Shown here in pieces: positions 61,825 to 64,000 of a stretch of 64,000 nt of DNA. The notes below the pieces were generated by a model. It was not told where the DNA came from. It saw only the letters and a list, made by a program, of their open reading frames with translations, and made no database searches. The translations under genes and the position numbers were made by a program. The DNA is from Sediminibacterium sp. (GTDB lineage Bacteria; Bacteroidota; Bacteroidia; Chitinophagales; Chitinophagaceae). The stretch covers positions 1-64,000 of the forward strand of contig JAJTDP010000003.1 of the NCBI GenBank assembly GCA_021300455.1. Reading direction: 5' to 3'. How positions within the stretch are numbered: position 1 is the first letter of the stretch; every line of letters starts with the position of its first letter.

Positions 61825-63015
61825 TTATTCACTAGCTTCTAGTTTTTTCTCCACTCTTTTGGTGCCAGCATATAATTCATATTCTAATAACCTGCAATCA
61901 ATGGTGGCATTGTAAAATTCAATTCTTCTACTAGGTTTTAATCTTACCTTTTTGGCAAGTTCTAAATTACCCGTAAAAATATAGCCAGTATATCCTTTAC
62001 AATTATTTTTCAAAAAATCGCCCATTCTTGCATAAGTGGCTTCTAATTCTAACTCCTCTCCTAAACGCTCTCCATATTCTGGATTAAACATCACTACAGC
62101 TCCTTCAGTGTTGGAAGGAATATTCGTCTCTTCAAAATCACAGTCTTGGAAATAAATTAAATGGTCAACTCCTGCCACAGTAGCATTGGTCTTTGCAGTT
62201 TCTGTAGCGCGCTTACTAATATCAGATGCAATTATTTGAAGACCTGGTATTTTAATGACTTGTTCTTTTAGTTTTGCATTTTCAACCTCGTACATTTCTT
62301 TTTTGTACCCTAGAATATGCATAAAGGCATATTGTGTTCTTAATAAACCTGGAACTCTATTAGTGGCAATAAGTGCTGCTTCAATAGCCAAGGTACCAGA
62401 ACCACACATTGGATTTACAAAGGCTCCTTTTCTATCCCATTTGGTAGAAAGTATAGTTGCTGCTGCTAATGCTTCTAACATGGGAGCTGTACCTGGTAAT
62501 TTACGATAGCCATGTTTAGCTAATGTTTCACCAGAAGTATCTAAAAACACTTCGGCTTCATCATTTTTCCAAAATAAATAAACAACCGCTCCTGCTAAAT
62601 CAGAACCAGTGGAGGGTCTTTGTTGAGTGACTTCACGCATTCTATCTACAATAGCATCCTTTACTCTTAAATTCGCAAACAGATTTGTAGAAATAGTAGG
62701 ATGAAATACATTACTTGTTACTGAAAAATAACCTTTTGGATCAATTACCTTTTCCCAAGCAATGTTTACTAAATTATTATAAAGCTCGTTGGGGTCATTA
62801 CAAATAAATGACTTTAAAGAATACATTACCTGACTAGCACATCTTAAATTTAAATTCAACTTAATACAATCTTGAACGGTACCTGTGAGTTCCACGCCTG
62901 TTTGAAAAACTCTATCGGGCGTAAAACCTAAGGCAATCACTTCCTTACTCAAAGCAGGGGCTAACCATTTATGACAGGTGATGATAATTTTATTGGGCGT
63001 AGTGAAAACTTGCAT
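61825..63015 (-). CDS. THUMP-domain 23S rRNA methyltransferase (RlmL-like)
   Basis: A 396-residue RNA methyltransferase. The N-terminal THUMP-containing part (about 1-160) has the SLKSFICNDPNELYNNL segment, and the MTase domain (about 165-390) has FVNPMCGSGTLAIEAAL near 199, ASDISKRATETAKTNA near 265 and VMFNPEYGERLGEEL near 310. The last replaces the usual NPPY with NPEY. It resembles the RlmL/TrmN group and modifies guanine in rRNA or tRNA; the exact target is uncertain. A TACCTTCG element lies about 5 bp upstream of the start, again near-leaderless. The stop is adjacent to the NamZ-like gene. Confidence 0.88.
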   Translation of the reverse strand: MQVFTTPNKIIITCHKWLAPALSKEVIALGFTPDRVFQTGVELTGTVQDCIKLNLNLRCASQVMYSLKSFICNDPNELYNNLVNIAWEKVIDPKGYFSVTSNVFHPTISTNLFANLRVKDAIVDRMREVTQQRPSTGSDLAGAVVYLFWKNDEAEVFLDTSGETLAKHGYRKLPGTAPMLEALAAATILSTKWDRKGAFVNPMCGSGTLAIEAALIATNRVPGLLRTQYAFMHILGYKKEMYEVENAKLKEQVIKIPGLQIIASDISKRATETAKTNATVAGVDHLIYFQDCDFEETNIPSNTEGAVVMFNPEYGERLGEELELEATYARMGDFLKNNCKGYTGYIFTGNLELAKKVRLKPSRRIEFYNATIDCRLLEYELYAGTKRVEKKLEASE

Positions 63016-63095
63016 GCAGCGAAGGTAATTTAAATATAATAGTTATAAAGGTTGAAAAAGTATACAAAGAATAAGAGACTAATTGGCTGAAAAGC

Positions 63096-63125
63096 AAAAG
63101 GGCTTCAATTGCTTGAAACCCTTTT
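63096..63125 (-). terminator. Terminator after tRNA-Val
   Basis: On the minus strand AAAGGGTTTCAAGCAATTGAAGCCCTTTT forms a hairpin (AAAGGG/CCCTTT and TTCAA/TTGAA arms, one mismatch) and ends in T-rich sequence, right after the tRNA. Confidence 0.75.
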
Positions 63126-63135
63126 TCTTATTCTG

Positions 63136-63210
63136 TGGGGGCACACGGGTTCGAACCGCGGACCCTCTGCTTGTAAGGCAGATGCTCTAAACCAACTGAG
63201 CTATGCCCCC
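63136..63210 (-). tRNA. tRNA-Val (anticodon TAC)
   Basis: The minus strand folds as a cloverleaf: acceptor GGGGGCA/TGCCCCC, D arm TAGCTCAGTTGGTTTAGAGC, anticodon stem TCTGC/GCAGA with loop CTTACAA (anticodon TAC), T arm CGCGG-TTCGAAC-CCGTG, discriminator A. The 3' CCA is not encoded (the next bases read CAG). Confidence 0.95.
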
Positions 63211-63265
63211 TTTTGAGGAGTGCAAAAATAGGGTTCAAATAGGAATTCCCCAAAAAAAAGGTGAT

Positions 63266-63556
63266 TTAATTTAATTGTACCGCAGGAAGCCTAGTAGATT
63301 GACTATCATATACAAAAAGCTCTACTATTTCATAGTTCCAGTACTTACTTAAAGGCGATTTATCCAAGTAATCTTCTACTTCTTTTTTAGTATTAGCATT
63401 GATGGTAATCCATGATTTTTGCACTTCCATACTCACTGCATAGGTATCAATGATTCCTTTATTCAATAAATAATTGATATAAGTGCGATGAGGCGGTACT
63501 AAAGACATAAAGTCTTCATCCATTTCAAAAGATATGATAGCTTGAAATTTTTTCAT
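63266..63556 (-). CDS. Muconolactone-isomerase/YCII-like small protein
   Basis: A 96-residue alpha+beta ferredoxin-like protein. The pattern MKKFQAIISFEMDEDFMSLVPPHRTYINYLLNKGIIDTYAV, then a second beta-alpha-beta half ending FVYDSQS, fits the muconolactone delta-isomerase fold. The aromatic-ring degradation role of the namesake is not implied here; no pathway genes lie nearby. Assigned by overall pattern only. It lies between tRNA-Val and the partial BNR-like gene. Confidence 0.6.
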   Translation of the reverse strand: MKKFQAIISFEMDEDFMSLVPPHRTYINYLLNKGIIDTYAVSMEVQKSWITINANTKKEVEDYLDKSPLSKYWNYEIVELFVYDSQSTRLPAVQLN

Positions 63557-63607
63557 GATTTATACTTGTACTAAGGTACACTAAGTATTGAAATTTAAAA
63601 ATGATTT

Positions 63608-64000
63608 TTAGGGAATACTATAATAACCAATTCTTCCACCCCCACCTGCTAAAAATACAGACTTTGTATTTGGTTGTTTACGAACTACATGGAAGCTTTC
63701 AGTTGATATTAAATCCCAATTTTTACCTTTGTTTTTTGAAATATCAACTCCTGAAGTTCCAGAACAAATTAATATACTATTTGATATATATACAACACTT
63801 GATCTATATCCATTAGGATGTCCTATAGACTTTTCAATAACCCATTTTGATTTTTTTATTGATTGCTTTAAACCCACTGCATTTTGTACACGACTAGTAT
63901 CTTTCATAAAATCGCCTCCTACTATCATTATATTATATCCGCTAGGAGAAATAGCTATACTATTGGCACCCGTCGATGTTCCTCCTTGTATGATAGGAAT
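63608..64000 (-). CDS. BNR/YCF48-like repeat protein (5' truncated by window edge)
   Basis: The frame is open to the window edge: upstream of the track's Met the codons continue ...GGTSTGANSIAISPSGYNIMIVGGDF, so the start lies outside. The visible 130 residues contain propeller-blade-like repeats with the SGVDISKNKGKNWDLIS pattern (a BNR Asp-box variant) and a terminal VFLAGGGGRIGYYSIP. This matches Bacteroidetes proteins labelled oxidoreductase/YCF48-like. Function unknown, probably an exported beta-propeller. Confidence 0.75.
   Translation of the reverse strand: MPIIQGGTSTGANSIAISPSGYNIMIVGGDFMKDTSRVQNAVGLKQSIKKSKWVIEKSIGHPNGYRSSVVYISNSILICSGTSGVDISKNKGKNWDLISTESFHVVRKQPNTKSVFLAGGGGRIGYYSIP

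Overview
The window is a stretch of ordinary chromosome from a low-GC member of the Bacteroidetes, most likely a Chitinophagaceae-type (Sediminibacterium-like) free-living bacterium. The evidence is family content and expression signals. Families typical of the phylum are present: a BT_3928-type DoxX protein, DUF1599, DUF4199, the alternative GlmU family, WbqC, YtxJ, a carboxypeptidase-D-regulatory-domain TonB-dependent receptor and CvfB. Many start codons are preceded by the phylum's TAnnTTTG -7 promoter element, and Shine-Dalgarno sequences are scarce. I see no rRNA, transposase, integrase, phage gene or CRISPR array, so this is core genome rather than an island. Species identity is inference.

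Layout. 1-4.4 kb: 3' part of a membrane pyrophosphatase gene, a BlaI/BlaR1-like pair and WbqC. 4.5-9.6 kb: pyrimidine and housekeeping genes (pyrE, Nudix, coaD, pyrB, pyrR, recF, DUF721). 9.7-14.7 kb: BT_3928-like membrane protein, DUF1599, folP, FKBP lipoprotein, nrnA, ndk. 14.8-19.7 kb: DEAD-box helicase and two tandem secreted M1 metallopeptidases. 19.7-20.2 kb: a gene-free stretch holding five nested or competing hairpins and tRNA-Pro(GGG). 20.2-25.3 kb: a dihydroorotase-like gene lacking its metal ligands, DUF4199, two glycosyltransferases and the heptose genes gmhA/gmhB. 25.4-29.2 kb: lepA, tpiA and a GlmU-like gene on the minus strand. 29.3-36.3 kb: pruA, pdhA, TPR protein, LutA-like protein, EVE protein, SpmA/SpmB-type membrane protein, ychF. 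36.4-43.5 kb: glutaminyl cyclotransferase, then a four-gene minus-strand envelope operon (giant TPR protein, plug-less outer-membrane barrel, membrane-anchored HU-like protein, methyltransferase). 43.6-49.3 kb: thioesterase, cinA, dehydrogenase E2, TonB-dependent receptor. 49.3-54.3 kb: EamA transporter, Dpm1-like glycosyltransferase, an exonuclease with an internal deletion, YtxJ, thiolase, CvfB. 54.3-60 kb: parC, cupin, DUF1835 protein and parE in one minus-strand run. 60-64 kb: YkgJ-like protein, NamZ-like DUF1343, RNA methyltransferase, tRNA-Val(TAC), a muconolactone-isomerase-like protein and the 3' part of a BNR/YCF48-like gene.

How it fits together. Pyrimidine synthesis is represented by pyrB, pyrE, pyrR and the pseudo-dihydroorotase. 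Central carbon metabolism has tpiA, pdhA, the E2 gene, thiolase and pruA. The envelope is served by heptose, glycosyltransferase, GlmU, NamZ and barrel genes. No clear new defence or mobile system is visible. The observations most worth following are: the competing hairpins at 19.7-19.96 kb; the TPR/barrel/HU-like operon; the dead-looking dihydroorotase; the DnaQ-family exonuclease missing its Exo II segment; the YkgJ gene whose conserved-looking N-terminus has no ATG/GTG/TTG start; and a 22-bp interrupted palindrome at the glmU-like promoter.
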